DNA of 64,000 bases from Coptis chinensis (Eukaryota > Streptophyta > Magnoliopsida > Ranunculales > Ranunculaceae), in assembly GCA_015680905.1 (NCBI GenBank), contig CM027382.1, positions 13,303,501-13,367,500 of the forward strand, read 5' to 3'. Below the pieces are notes generated by a model that searched no databases, had not been told where the DNA came from, and saw only the letters and a program-made list of their open reading frames with translations. The translations under genes were made by a program, and so were the position numbers. Shown piece by piece: positions 31,708 through 43,475 of this stretch. The number at the start of each line of letters is the position of its first letter. Positions within the stretch are counted from its first letter, which is position 1.

Positions 31708-31815
31708 ATGTGTTGTGTGTGGAGTAAAGACGTAATTTCGCTGAAATATTTGATATCTCTGCGAACTTTTTGGTTTTTCGAGAATCTGTAAGTCTGGAAC
31801 GGATATATTGAAAGT
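31708..31815 (-). pseudogene. Duplicated upstream region of the PPR gene, part 2
   Basis: Matches the parent at about 11908-12005: AATTTCGCTGAAATATT, GATATCTC, TTTTTGGTTTTT and GAATCTG with GGAACG-ATATAT. Together with 28456-28710 it forms one copy of about 350 bp split by the Helitron. Confidence 0.8.
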
Positions 31816-33713
31816 TTCGACAGTGGAAATTTGGTGAAATGTTGTTTGTTATCGTTTTCTGGTTTGATGTGAACGCTAATATATATACACTAGAATAACA
31901 TGATTCTTGTTCACGCAGAATTTACTTTCAAATTCTAGTTTAGTGCATTCAAATATTGAGTTTATTTTCTCATTAAAAAAATAAAAAATATTGAGTTTCT
32001 TTTGCATGTATAAATAAAGATTTCTGTGTTACACAAATTTGACAACTCCTTCACTCGGTTGATATGACCTTCGTTAGCCTATTGTTGTTTAAAGAGTGTG
32101 GTACGCCTTTCAAGTTAATTCATCCACAACATAATTTCTATGTTTCTGAATTCGAATCAAGTGTCTTCAATTATAATGTACAATGTCTGGGAAGATCATT
32201 CATTACTATAACTTGAGATTTTGGAGGAAATTGATGTATGTCCGTTTGAATTGTTGGAAAGAAATATTGTCTTGGTCCTAGCAGAAGATATTGATGCTTT
32301 GGTTACAAGATAGATATGAGTTTATTACGGTATACTATTATTTGGGTGGTATGAAAAACAAAAAATAATCATATATATATTTTGGAGTACTATGCTAGAT
32401 GTTAAATAGCTGCTGTGGTATTGGATGTCCACTACATATCAAATTATAGGTTCAAAGAACTTGTTTTATACAAGAGGATGCTGGTACTTGGAGGGTAGTT
32501 TGTTTGTTTGTTTTGTTTTATTTGTAAACAAGTGAGTACTCACTCTCTGTTTTACATTTTGTTTTGTTTTGTTTTGTTTTTTTTTTTAACTTTTGTGGTA
32601 TGCACAACCCTCTTAATAAAGATCACTTATAAAAAAAAACATAAATATTGTCTTCTCCTCATTTTTCCAGCATTATGCATTTACACTCGTATGAGCACGT
32701 AATTAAATTATAAAATATGGAAAGAAAATCAGAAAGAATTTACTTAGAACCATAACACTAAAGCTATATACTATCATCACTAAAATCCAAAGATAAATGA
32801 AGCTTTATTTTAATTCCAAACATAGTTTCATAGGAGCTTTCCCAATGCGCATCACGAAGCAAAATTTTAACTATTTCTTCTAATTCTTAACTTTAGGAAG
32901 ATTTGTTGCCCACTAATTGCAAGGGTACATCATGTGTAATATTCGGTTGTGTAATGCAGGTGTAGGTCTGCCTATACCATAACATTTTTGGGGAAAAAAT
33001 TACTATTGATCTCTATAGGTAATATACATCCCTTAAAATTAGACAAACAGGTCTGCGCTTAACAACCCTCATAGCAGTATAGCACTACAGCAGCATTTAG
33101 TCAGAAAGTGAACCATCCACCACACGGACCTAAAATTCCTATCTGTGAAAAAATGCTGCAGTTTATAAAATGATTTACCAAATGCTACAAAATTTCCCGC
33201 TCGTACTTCTCACAATTTACAAACAAGTAAAACAACCAGAAGAAAATGGCTCATGTAATTGCGTAATCATAATTCTATAATAGATCATGAACACAATTGC
33301 AAACTTGAAAAAAGGTTGCTGCTAAAATTAATATTTCATATACGCACTGTGGCCTGATCGAGCTACTATAGTATCACACACTTTACATTCCACAAATATT
33401 TTCAACATACAATGTTGCATGAGGCAAAACCATATATCCTCAATGTTAAAAATGGTTACATTAAATTTAAGCTGTTGGTCACAATATTGAACTTGAACCG
33501 AAGGGTATCTGTCTCTCATCTGTTTGCGAGACCATGAGAAGAAAATCCAGAAAATGGTTGTAGAGCAGAACTGTTGCTTTCATTACATGCTTTTCCATTG
33601 GAGAATCAATTCCAGTAGGAAGAGGCTTCCCCAGTCTTCTCGGTGATGAGTGCTTCTAGTAAAAAAATAAGTATGGTTGACCTATTGGTCACATTTTAGA
33701 AGGACTTAAGCTA
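31816..33713. other. Intergenic, AT-rich
   Basis: Contains a (GTTTT)n microsatellite at about 32557-32590. No gene or element with ends was recognised. The right end holds the presumed 3' UTR of the phosphate carrier gene. Confidence 0.5.
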
Positions 33714-36700
33714 TCACTTCACTTCTTGCAAACGGCTAGGAAGACCTCCACTAGTTGGCCTGAAAAATTTCCAATGAATCATAGTAATAGTATGAACAAT
33801 AAAAGATGGACATAGATGGTTTTTTTGGGACATGGCATTTTTTTACATTCTCTTAAATTAACCACATTTTTTCAAGTCGTAGCCAATAATTCTGTTACAG
33901 GGTACACATTTTGTATTTTGTTTATATTCTGAACTAAACTAGGCATTAATGATTATTTATGTCAACTCTCAATAAAGTCCACATAAGCAAATTACAACAA
34001 GGGGTAGAAAATAGTCAAGAGTGATGGAGTTGTTCACTGCATGAACCATATTAGTGACATCCCTTCTCCACCTCTCTACACGTATGATATAGAAGAGCTA
34101 TTAACATTACAATGAATCTGCAAATGAATTCATGATCATGAACAAGGAACTCTAAAAATGAATGACTAACGTCAATAACGAACTTTTACTGCGATATAGC
34201 ACCATAGAGAAATAATGGGTTTTACACATGTACTTGTCATCCATTGGACCAACTGTTAGTTCAAAGATCTTAAAAGACCTCAACAAACATTGAAAACAAT
34301 GAGATGTATTGTTCAGGAAAATGAAATAGTGGTTATGGCAATATGGGACAGGCCAAGCAATTCCAGTTACTTTCTTTTGTTTTATTGGACAAGAACCTTC
34401 AGTTTATTCTTCATGAGATATTCATTTTAGTTAAAAGTCCAGGTATATTTGACCCATATAACAACAGAAAAGACCTAGGCGGCCGCAGCATTTCCCTCGT
34501 GAATGGAAGAAAGTAGGCAGAAATCGTAAGTATGAGAAATTTCAATAATATGCTCATAACATTTACTTACAGTCCAGTTAGCACTTTAATGGTGTCGTAC
34601 AAGAACCATTGTGAAGTTACGACGGGTCCGACAAGTGCAACTCGAATAGGAAGACTTCTTGTAAACAAATTTACAAAACCAATGTTCTTCACAGCCTGAC
34701 ATACCAGAGAGCAAATATTAGTACTTATATTCTAACTGAACTTTGGATTCAAGAAGTTAAAACTAAACCAAAGAATGTCAAAAAGCATTTTGAGAGAGAA
34801 CCTGCATCACAGTGTCAGCCTTCTTGTTATACAGAGAAGAAACAATGTTGTCTGCAGGATTAGAAACAAAAGTACCAACAGCTCCGGCTGCATAGCCAGC
34901 TGCACATGTCACTGCAAGTTGCTGAGCTCTAGAGCAATCTTCCTTTCTTCTTTGAATCATATTACTATATATGAAGTCCACAGAATGCTCAAACGTCGAG
35001 AACATAACAATTGAAACTGTAAAACACAAGTCTAATGAGATTAGTATGTAATAGAATACCTATCTAGGCAAATGAGACAAACGAAAAGTTGATAGTCCAA
35101 GTCACATATACTAATAGTAAGCTCCATTTGTGAGATATCTTAAGTTTTCCTGTCCAAGTACATAACACGGAAATGCGAAAAAGAAGAAATAGAACAATGC
35201 TCATCAAATGTATATATGCCCACTAATAACCAAGATTTTTGTACATTATATAGCTAGTGGGTAGAAAGAACAAGGCTGCCTTTATAAATCAGAATCTGGA
35301 TGAAGTACTGCATCCACTCAAATGTGGCAATACCAAAACAAGTAATGGTAGATCTACAGTAGTTTAGAACCAACACAGTAATCTACAGTAAGTACAGTAC
35401 ATCCCACATTAAAAATTTCCTAGTTCATCACAACTTCTTGGGCACGTCATCTCACAGGTCGAATTCAGGAAGCGTAAAACAAAAGGAGGATTATATGACG
35501 AATAGGAAAGATTCTGGGACCATATCTTCTTCATGAAGTGAGGTCAACAAAAAGTATGCATCTTAGTTTCTCATTTGGCGCGATACATTAAAGAATACAC
35601 CCAAACCTCTGCATATTTAGTATAACAGGTCACAATGGAATATACATATATTCCAAAAGAAAAAAAATGAGAATGAGAATGAAAATGAGAATGAGAATTA
35701 CATGGAAGGTTACGTCCCCAGAGTGGAAGTAGGCCTTTATAGAATCTGCAGTGGAAGAAAATATTCTTTAACACAAAAGTAAATAGAATCAGAGAAAGGG
35801 GAAAAAGGAAATGAGAGAAATAAGAATTTGATTTGTATACCCAAAGACACCTTCAGTTGCATATAACTTTGGGAATCCATCAATCAAGCCCTTTCCATAA
35901 TAAGGTTTTACTTGAACACGGACTTTTACAGCTTCAAAAGGGCAGAGGGCAACATCAGCAAATACTTGAGCAGATGCACTGCTCGCAAGGAAGATGAGGC
36001 TCTTATCATGGCCTACTAACGCATCTGAATAAAACTTCTTGAAGTACTCATAAAGGCCAAATTTGCAGCCACCTTGAGCACCATAGCCGAACAATTTGCT
36101 ACCCCAACCTCTCCAAAGCGCTGGAGCACCTTGTTCCCTCCAGAGAGAATTGAAACCTGAATAAATGCTGTGGTACTTGACAGGGTTCACCTAAAACGAT
36201 GAATTTATTAGGTCCCCTTAAGATACCAACAATTATCAAAAGATAAACATGTTCATGAGAGTGGAAATATGAGAGGGAAAGAGAGATACAGCAGACAATA
36301 GCAAATATTCAACACCAAATGCAGAACCTCCATAACTATTAGAAAGGCATAGAAAAATAACGATGATCAAATTTAAGGGAAAGGGTCGTTACTAGGATAG
36401 AAAGGGAAGGCTTTTGTATTTTTCCCTGTACATTAGAATCTAATCAGTTGCTTTAGAATCATAGTTCACCAACATAAAAATCCCATTATCATCATCACTC
36501 AAGTCCTGTAAGTTGTAACATCTATCTGGGTGCCATTTGAAGGACATATTTTCACCGTTACATTCTACTGAGATTCCTCTCCACTTGTCCATTTCTAAGG
36601 CATAGTCACTAAAAATCGGTTGTCCAGTACCATGAGCACATCCTACAAAATTCCAGTCATCTAGAACTAAAACTTAACCAATGAATAAACTATCTGAAGA

Positions 36701-37307
36701 GCGACTCCCATTTACATATTTCCCTCGTTCCTGCAATATGTGCCTATATATCTCCTTTTTTGGTAGCAGCCTTTATAATCTCTTGTTTACAAGTTTTGCC
36801 ACTATTAAACATTAACACAAAAATCAGTAGACTATCAGGTAGACCATGAACTTATTTCGAACTACGGGCACTAGTAAGTTATAAAATGGAACATGGAAGC
36901 ACGGTCCTAATTGGTTGCTCAATTTTCATTAGTTGATAATTACGCAAACATACAAATACAATCAACAATTCCTAAATGCTATAACATAATCATGAACAAA
37001 CATGCAGGGGAGACACTCATTCTTCATAATCAACACTATGTAATCTGATTGATAACCATTCGTCGAAAAATCATAAATCAAAAGGGGCATCGTCAAATAC
37101 AAGCATTGAGTAAAAAAAATGACAAAAACAAACCTGCATATTAACTTTCAAAACATCAAGAGGAGTAATAGCAAGATGAGTTGTTCCAGCACTTAACATT
37201 CCACTGACTGTACATATACCATAATACCCAGCTGAAAACTCCTCACATATTCTCCCATCAACTCTTCTTCTCATTTTACTTTCCATTTCTTCCACCATCA
37301 ACCCCAT
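33714..37307 (-). CDS. Mitochondrial phosphate carrier (MPT1/PHT3;3-type), 6 exons
   Basis: This inner-membrane carrier imports phosphate into mitochondria with protons (or in exchange for hydroxide), feeding ATP synthesis. Coding exons on the minus strand, all with GT-AG introns: 37307-37134, 36190-35841, 35745-35702, 35016-34802, 34695-34571 and 33759-33714. They sum to 954 nt, so 317 residues, normal for the family. The three carrier repeats are visible with signature words PLDVLK (49-54), PFEAVK (142-147) and a degenerate PADNIVS (243-249), the last as usual in phosphate carriers. The product ends with PTSGGLPSRLQEVK. I chose the start MGLMVEEMESKMRRR; Met4 is an alternative, and an in-frame open stretch extends upstream without family likeness. 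The sequence resembles Arabidopsis MPT1 (PHT3;3) more than MPT2/3 because it lacks a long presequence. No damage seen. Confidence 0.92.
35667..35699. repeat. GAGAAT/GAAAAT microsatellite in intron 3 of the carrier gene
   Basis: About five near-perfect hexamer copies just downstream (minus strand) of exon 3's donor site. Confidence 0.7.
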
Positions 37308-37611
37308 ATCTCTGTATATAAAGTCACCTACAAAGTAATGTTGATAAGTCAAGAAGAGAGAAAAGAGAGGGGAACATGTGGAGAAGGAACGGTGAGCAGT
37401 CTTTTGCCAAGGAAGGAAGGCTTCGAGAGAGTGTTTGAATGAATAAGCAAGTATGTGTATGTAATACACTAGCTGGGAATTTGTCCACGTTTACATGGAC
37501 AAAAACACAAGGCTTAAAACAGAGACCAACTCTGTTGTTTTCATGTGGCTCGTTTAAAAGCTGCTTTTTGTAATTTATTGAGATTTTAGAGTTAAAAGTG
37601 TGTAAACCCCT

Positions 37612-37620
37612 AAACCCTAA
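37612..37620 (-). promoter_or_regulatory. Telo-box upstream of the phosphate carrier gene
   Basis: AAACCCTAA, about 305 bases upstream of the start codon. Telo-boxes work in either orientation near transcription starts of growth-related plant genes. Role inferred. Confidence 0.35.
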
Positions 37621-37708
37621 TTAGTCCAGAGTACTTTGACCCTTTTAGGGTTGTTTTGGGCATATTATAGTGAGTTTACTAGTATAGAGTACAGAGTTAA
37701 AAACACAA

Positions 37709-38140
37709 GGGTTGTTTTTTATGATGAAACACTATGAAAAGGAAAGGAAAATAAAATGGCCCAATCTTTCCATAGTTTATAAAGGTGTTTGTTTTACTGG
37801 AAAGAAAATGGGAACGCTTTTCCATATGGAAACAAAATTATTGAAATGGAAAAAGTTTTTTGTGTCCTACTAACCCCTCAAATTTTTTGTGGAAAGGAAA
37901 GGAAAAGAAATAAATAGATAGGGACTTACTACTAATACACCTATGACCCAACAATACAATTATTCATTTTCCAGCTTTTTGCAAAACAAACATAATTATT
38001 CCTTTCCCCCAGCTTTTTTTACTTTCCTTTCCACCAAACACATACCATTTAAAATTATTTCTTTTTCATTCCATTCCATAGTGGACCACCCATTTTATTT
38101 CCTTTCCATTCCATGAGTTAAAATTTAACAAACACACCCT
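37709..38140. mobile_element. MITE of about 430 bp
   Basis: The ends are inverted: left GGGTTGTTTT followed by GGAAAGGAAAATAAAATGG; right, in reverse, GGGTGTGTTTG followed by GGAAAGGAAATAAAATGG. The arms are about 50 bp and the core is non-coding. A target duplication was not settled. Confidence 0.55.
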
Positions 38141-38887
38141 AAATTTTTCATATAAGCAAGCTATAAAGACTATTATTATGTACATTTTATGAAAAAGTAA
38201 GTTAATTAATATATGAATTCGTTGCAACTTTCTCCACTTTCTCCAAAAGTTTAGAAGATGCATGATTAAATTGGGGTTCCCTTGCTTTAAAACATCCAAG
38301 AGAATTATTGGCAAGTGGCAACAGCATTTTCTTATATAGTTGCACTTTGAGCGAGCTATTAAAGCAATGACCTGCATATATGTATTCGCAATGAGCTTTC
38401 CTGCGTCTCAAGGTCGGTCAAGGAGTGAAAGATTTTAGTCAAGAGTCAAAAGAAGTTATCAAAATTTTATCAATTGAGCTAATTAATTGGTGATGGACCG
38501 GCTACTGTTTCTCAATCATACACTCATTTTCCACCGCTATGGCAATATTTCTTATGGAGAGTGCCGCAACATTTAATCCCTGCTAGCTATTCATCCAGTT
38601 TTATCGCCATCCACATTTACCTCTATCCATTGATTGCCAGGAGAGCAATCGTGATTCATGAAGGCCTTAACAATAAATTTTTTGAGACTCTTCATTGATA
38701 AAACGAAAATATCACCATAGAAAGTTTAATCTGTGTTACTGTGTACATAGGGACTGCAACAGTGCAACCATGCTACAGATTCCATTGCTAAATGCCAGCA
38801 TCTAATACTCCATATGGTAATGTAGTGTTTTTGACTTTCCTCCGCTCTGTTCAGAGTTATTATCTGTACATAGGGTCAGTCATAGGG
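38141..38887. other. Intergenic, nothing recognised
   Basis: No gene, RNA gene or element with ends seen. Confidence 0.4.
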
Positions 38888-39569
38888 GTGACTTCGGATC
38901 GGAATTCTTTTTTCGGATGACAATATCTTTTCCAAATCTAATGTAATTATTTTTCTATGGCAATTTCTTTATGAATTTTCGAATTTGGAATGTTCAGAAA
39001 TCGAATTTTTTTTGGAAATTTCAAAATCGAAAGTAAATATGAAATTTGAATTATATAATCGGATTCTCTTTTAGGAAAACCATTTTTTATCCAGTTAATA
39101 CATTCATTTAGCAATCATTTTGAAATGTATTAATTCAGAAAATAACTTAGACCTTTTAACATGTTCATTCAACAAGTTTTTTCTTCATGTTAATGCATTA
39201 ATTCAGTAAATAAGAAGATGAGAGAAAGAGAGACATGCGCTAGAATGACAATATATATTGATTTTTTTGAAGTTGTGAGAGAGACAATGTTCTATTTCTC
39301 TAGGGTTTTTATTTGGTTTATAAACTATATGTAGTTTTTAATTTAGTAACTATATGAAATAAACAACTATATATTAAAATTTTGGAAATTAATCGGAAAT
39401 CAGATCAAATCGGATTTTGAAAACACATCCAATTCTGATCCAATTATTTTTTGAAAAAAAATCAGATATCGAAATTTGGAGATCGGAACACAAATATCAT
39501 TTAAATTCCAAAAAATATCGAATCGGAATTCAAAAATATCGGGTTTTTGGAAAAAAAAAATGGCTCCCC
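38888..39569. mobile_element. Possible hAT-like MITE with AATCGGA words
   Basis: Left end TAGGGGTGACTTCGGATCGG and right end (reverse) TAGGGGAGCC are similar, and the interior is full of CGGAATTC, AATCGGA and TCCGAT-like words in both orientations. A convincing 8-bp target duplication was not found. Confidence 0.35.
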
Positions 39570-39719
39570 TAGTACTCATACATAACCTACTCTTAAAAAA
39601 AGTTAAAATAAGATTTCATCCGGGATACTACGTTGGTTCTGGTTCTGAATCTATCTTTACTTGTTTTGGTATTGTGACATTTGACTGGATGGGCAATGTA
39701 CTTCATCCAAACTTTAATT

Positions 39720-39946
39720 AGAATATTGCGAGCTGTCCCAAATTTTGTGAACAATGCGGAGTCGAATTTAACTGACCATTTGGTGCAAACACGCGACTTG
39801 GACCAACTGCACCCCAAATCAGCCCCATACTAAGCAATAAATGATCACCAGGGCATGTCCAAGGGCTTCCCTTCGGAAGCTTTTCTAGATCACAAATGTT
39901 ATCCACAGAGGACAGAAGCCACCAGGCCGAACACAGATTAGCTGTA
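39720..39946 (-). pseudogene. Oligopeptide transporter (OPT) gene fragment
   Basis: Encodes AWWLLSSVDNICDLEKLPKG followed by SPWTCPGD, and WGAVGPSRVF: the conserved block of plant OPT-family proton-coupled peptide transporters (AWWxL...GSPWTCP...IWGxxGP). The 5' edge TTACAG directly before CTAATCTG looks like an intron acceptor and abuts the Helitron 3' end at 39947, so the Helitron probably landed in an OPT intron. The next part of the protein is not found downstream. A matching later piece lies on the other strand at 62133. A broken gene. Confidence 0.75.
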
Positions 39947-41718
39947 ATAGCATTATGCACGTGCGATGCACGTATTAACAATACATCCACAACAATAAAA
40001 ATCTTAACAATATTGTTCAATACTATTTACTCTCAAAAACACAAGGGGGAAAAGTTGGGAAATTAACTGAGGTAGGAGACAACAACTCAATAGAAGCGCA
40101 CCTTACATACAAAGATTGTACCATATATCAGAAGTGGTTGCCACAAAGTTGTGGGCCAAACTTGTTGTCCTTCACCTCTTAAAATTCAATTTCCCTTGAA
40201 TGACGCATCTCATTTGAACCTTATCTACACTGTATACTTTGTAGTTTGTACTCATTCTTAGTGTTGGAGGTGCTTGAGGAGGCTCTCGCATCAAAAGTTT
40301 ACTTTATGCTGGTACTGGACTCTTTTAAAATCTCTGACGATGCAATGGATGATAGCTTGCGTAACTCCTTTTTTAATTTCTGTAAACAATTGAATGTGTT
40401 AGAGATGAAATTATACATGATTAATTTACCGGCAGCAAAAGAACTAATCCAATTATGGCAACTGCAGCATAATGTAAAAAGGGCAAAAGATAATTTCAAT
40501 GGGCCACATTGGTTCATTGCATTCACCAACAGTAGCAAAAGGGTTGATGACAATCTCAGCACCATTCAAACCGAAGGCTAACCAGTTCAAAGGATGGTGT
40601 CTTCCAGATCATATGTTAACAACTATCTTCCCATATGCAGTATCAAACACATGGTATGTGATTCTGTTGCACATACCATTCAGAAAAAGTTCAAACAACA
40701 TCAGTACTCACTATGACCATATTATATTTTTGTGCCAGGTCTTAAAGAAATTGGATCGATTCCCCATCGACTGGCTCAACAAACTCACACCATCTGTTCT
40801 CTTTGGTACAAAATGCAAACAACATTGTCCATGCCTCTTGGGATCAAAATATAAACACATTTTGAAATATTAATATTAGATGGAAATACATCTATGTATA
40901 ATATTTGTGGATGTCGCAATTATGTAAAATTATTCATATACATAGTTTGTCTTCGTTAGTGACTCACTTGTAAGCATAATACATTGACTCTTGAAGTGCT
41001 TGCAACATCTATAAGAGGTTTCACTTTCTCGAAAATGACTCTATTCTGGTTTGAAAAGGGTGTAGTGGTGGGAAGAGCAATAGAGTTCTGAATGAGACCT
41101 ACTCGAACCATGCATTCGAGGCTCTCATAAAACTTCTTTTTCATCATAGAAACAGAAGGCCTACAAAAATCAAGAGAAGAGTCACTATATTACGACAAAA
41201 CCCACGGTGAAAGTTACACTTGTGTATGTACGTGAGTTTAGGAACTACAACAATGTTTCCAATAACCTGATCATGCATATCTTACCATTTACCTTGACAT
41301 ATACGATGACACAAATCTATCAGTGCCTTAGCTGGCTTTTTGGCAAAGCCAATTTATACAACTCATGAAAGGATTCTGGGATCATATTTTACCTGCATGT
41401 CGAAGTAATATTTTGAAGATAGATCAATTGCAGAATCAGGGAGACCGGATGATTCAAGTGGTTTTCCACCGTTTAGTCCTGTGAGCATGCATCTCAATTC
41501 CATCAAAATAATTAATTCTTGCAAAATAATTAACTAAAGATTAGAGTGTGTATTCCCTAGTCCCCAGTACCCACCCAAACAAATCAGTAATAGTATACTC
41601 AATTTGGACAGAGGAAATTGAAATTACAAAATTGCTATCCTCGAATTGTATGAACACAATGAGCAATATTATGCAAAAAACACATACCCAGATCCCATAT
41701 TTTCCTAATATAGTAAGA
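39947..41718 (-). mobile_element. Helitron, 1772 bp, with captured gene exons
   Basis: On the minus strand the 5' end TCTTACTATATTAGG at 41718 is preceded by A. The 3' end is ACGTGCATCGCACGT (hairpin) then GCATAATGCTAT at 39947, followed by T. The hairpin plus CTAG-like terminus matches the 3' end at 28719. It carries parts of a beta-ureidopropionase gene in the Helitron's sense direction. No Rep/helicase is seen. An alternative is that the 3' end belongs to a longer element starting at 43421. Confidence 0.65.
40490..41118 (-). pseudogene. Captured beta-ureidopropionase (PYD3) exons
   Basis: Three successive blocks of the nitrilase-family enzyme that ends pyrimidine catabolism are seen in gene order: VRVGLIQNSIALPTT with NVLCLQ (about 41118-40970); EAWTMLFAFC, RWCEFVEPVDGES and QKYNMVIV (about 40838-40700); [30 protein letters not shown] and EPMWPIE (about 40680-40490). 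They are separated by intron-like sequence; a GTGAGT donor directly follows LCLQ. So this is a DNA-level copy, not a retrocopy. It lacks the start and the last third of the enzyme. In block two an in-frame stop falls inside the coding part, and the catalytic Cys segment of block three is altered (the normal NICYGRHHP reads with a stop), so it cannot make the enzyme. Confidence 0.8.
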
Positions 41719-43421
41719 TATACTTTCAACATGAACAGAACATTTGATATTTATTCTCTTACATTCTCATGAGTATTCCTCTATGTGCGAACAATAGTAG
41801 TCATTTGGATAACAATCACATAGAAGAAATAAATATATATATATAGAAAGTGGCGAGAAATTCAAATCTTTAAGAACAGTGTTTGCCTTCTCACACTACC
41901 AGATATGAGTCATCATGTACACCATGAATATGAATAAGGTCAGGAAAAATGAGAGCAACTCCACATAGAAATCTATAGGTAAATTTCATATCAGTGTCTA
42001 GAGAAGTAGCAACTTCTCAATGACATACATAATCTCACAACACATAATAATGCACTGACAATCAGGATTTTTAACCCCCGCTTAGTTTGGAAATCATACC
42101 CCAAGACCTTGGAGCTAACCTCCAAAGGCCTGATTCCTTCAAGCTGTGAATATTAAAAATTATGCCATAAGTATAACTTACATCAGTAAATCTCGGGAGC
42201 AGACATGATTTGCCAAACACCATAATATCCAATGAGCAAAAGCTTGAATAGATAATCACTACAAAACGGCGCCACAAAATTTGTTTCAGCTATATATATT
42301 TTAGATTCAAGATTGAAAAAATCATATAGTATTCCTTTACGTGTGAATAGTACCGGTCGAAGGTTGTGAATAATACCGGTCGGAGACCAAGACAGGGCGA
42401 ATAATGAGAAATTGCAAACACGAAGCGGGGAATATTCGAGAAATCTACAGAGAACCATTAGATAGTGAAAAGATAAGCATTTAAATTTGATAGAGGTACC
42501 TCTGTAAGCTTGTTTACTCAATCGTTGAGCAATTTCATACTTCTCCATATTCAAAGCACACTGCCATTTTTGAAATATGCCAAACAATTATTTACCACAA
42601 ACAAAAAGGGTATGCCATAAATAAAAAATTTCTAGTAGCGTACATGCACTGTAGTTGCCAAATCTAAATGAAAAAAAGAACACTGAGATACCCTCGTAAC
42701 CCTCGTTAGTGCTTTCACTCTTCTCTACACTTGTATCCACTCACAAATTAAAGAGTTGCTCACAACAAACTCATGTTATTTTATCGACTATAGTTTCATA
42801 AAATTACATAAAGTCCTTTTAACTTTTATTTCCTCAAAAATTAACTAAAATTGAAATAATTTATTGTAAACAATTTATTCAACGAATGATAAAATGACAA
42901 AGAGAACAATGAGAAATTTTCTAAAAATAGAAGAAGAAAAAATCCTTTTTAGTTGTAAATTTAACATGAAGGAGATAAAGCAAACAAAACGTACTTGCTC
43001 AAACTTCAATTACATATTCAAAACACAGAGATATTGAATAAAAAGTAATGAAAAGAGAAAAAATCACTTTCGATCGTCTAGCTTTCTCAAGCTCGATATA
43101 TCATAAATCTCTTGCTCAAGAACTTCCAATGGAGAATTCAATTGCTTCGGCTACCTGAATCGTTTGCAGAGATGTATGCATAGGAAATAAATTTGATCAA
43201 TTCAACAAATAATTAATACGTAGATGAATCAACCATCCTATTATTGGAGATTTTAGAGAGAGAGAATAAGAGCGAGAATATTTGAGAACCGTAGAGATAA
43301 TACCTTCATATAGTGAAAAGACCAAAATACCCCCAAAATAGATAGAGAAATTACCAAATTGCCCCTGTGACGTACGTGAAAATACTATTCATCATACCCC
43401 ATATTTTTCTATATAGTAAGA
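41719..43421 (-). mobile_element. Helitron 5' part with a UVR-motif exon
   Basis: A third minus-strand 5' end TCTTACTATAT-AGAAAAATATG is at 43421, preceded by A, followed by a GACGTACGTGAAAA-bearing stretch (in plus sense) similar to the GACGGACACAAACGTGA of the first Helitron. No 3' end was found before 41719, so this may be the 5' part of a larger Helitron whose 3' end is 39947, with 41718 nested in it. ACCGGTCG occurs twice near 42352-42380. Confidence 0.5.
42502..42562 (-). pseudogene. Captured exon with UVR motif (ClpF/UvrB-like)
   Basis: A 61-nt exon bounded by GGCAG acceptor and GTACC donor encodes CALNMEKYEIAQRLSKQAYR. This is the UVR (UvrB/UvrC) helical motif as in plant ClpF-type plastid protease adaptors (ALNMEKYEIAQ...). 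Only this exon is convincing. The sequence at about 43152-43079, an exon-like stretch reading SPLEVLEQEIYDISSLRK in one frame, may be from the same gene or another. The donor gene is an inference. Confidence 0.45.
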
Positions 43422-43475
43422 TATGAGACTGATGCACCAACGATCTACGGAAAACACATTTAAGCCACTTAACAG

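Noticed and set aside
34483-34492. GCGGCCGC site as a possible cloning or CpG-island mark
   Set aside because: A single NotI-type word in an intron; no other sign of vector or island.
40246-40873. Plus-strand ORFs over the beta-ureidopropionase fragment
   Set aside because: Shadows of the minus-strand exon blocks.
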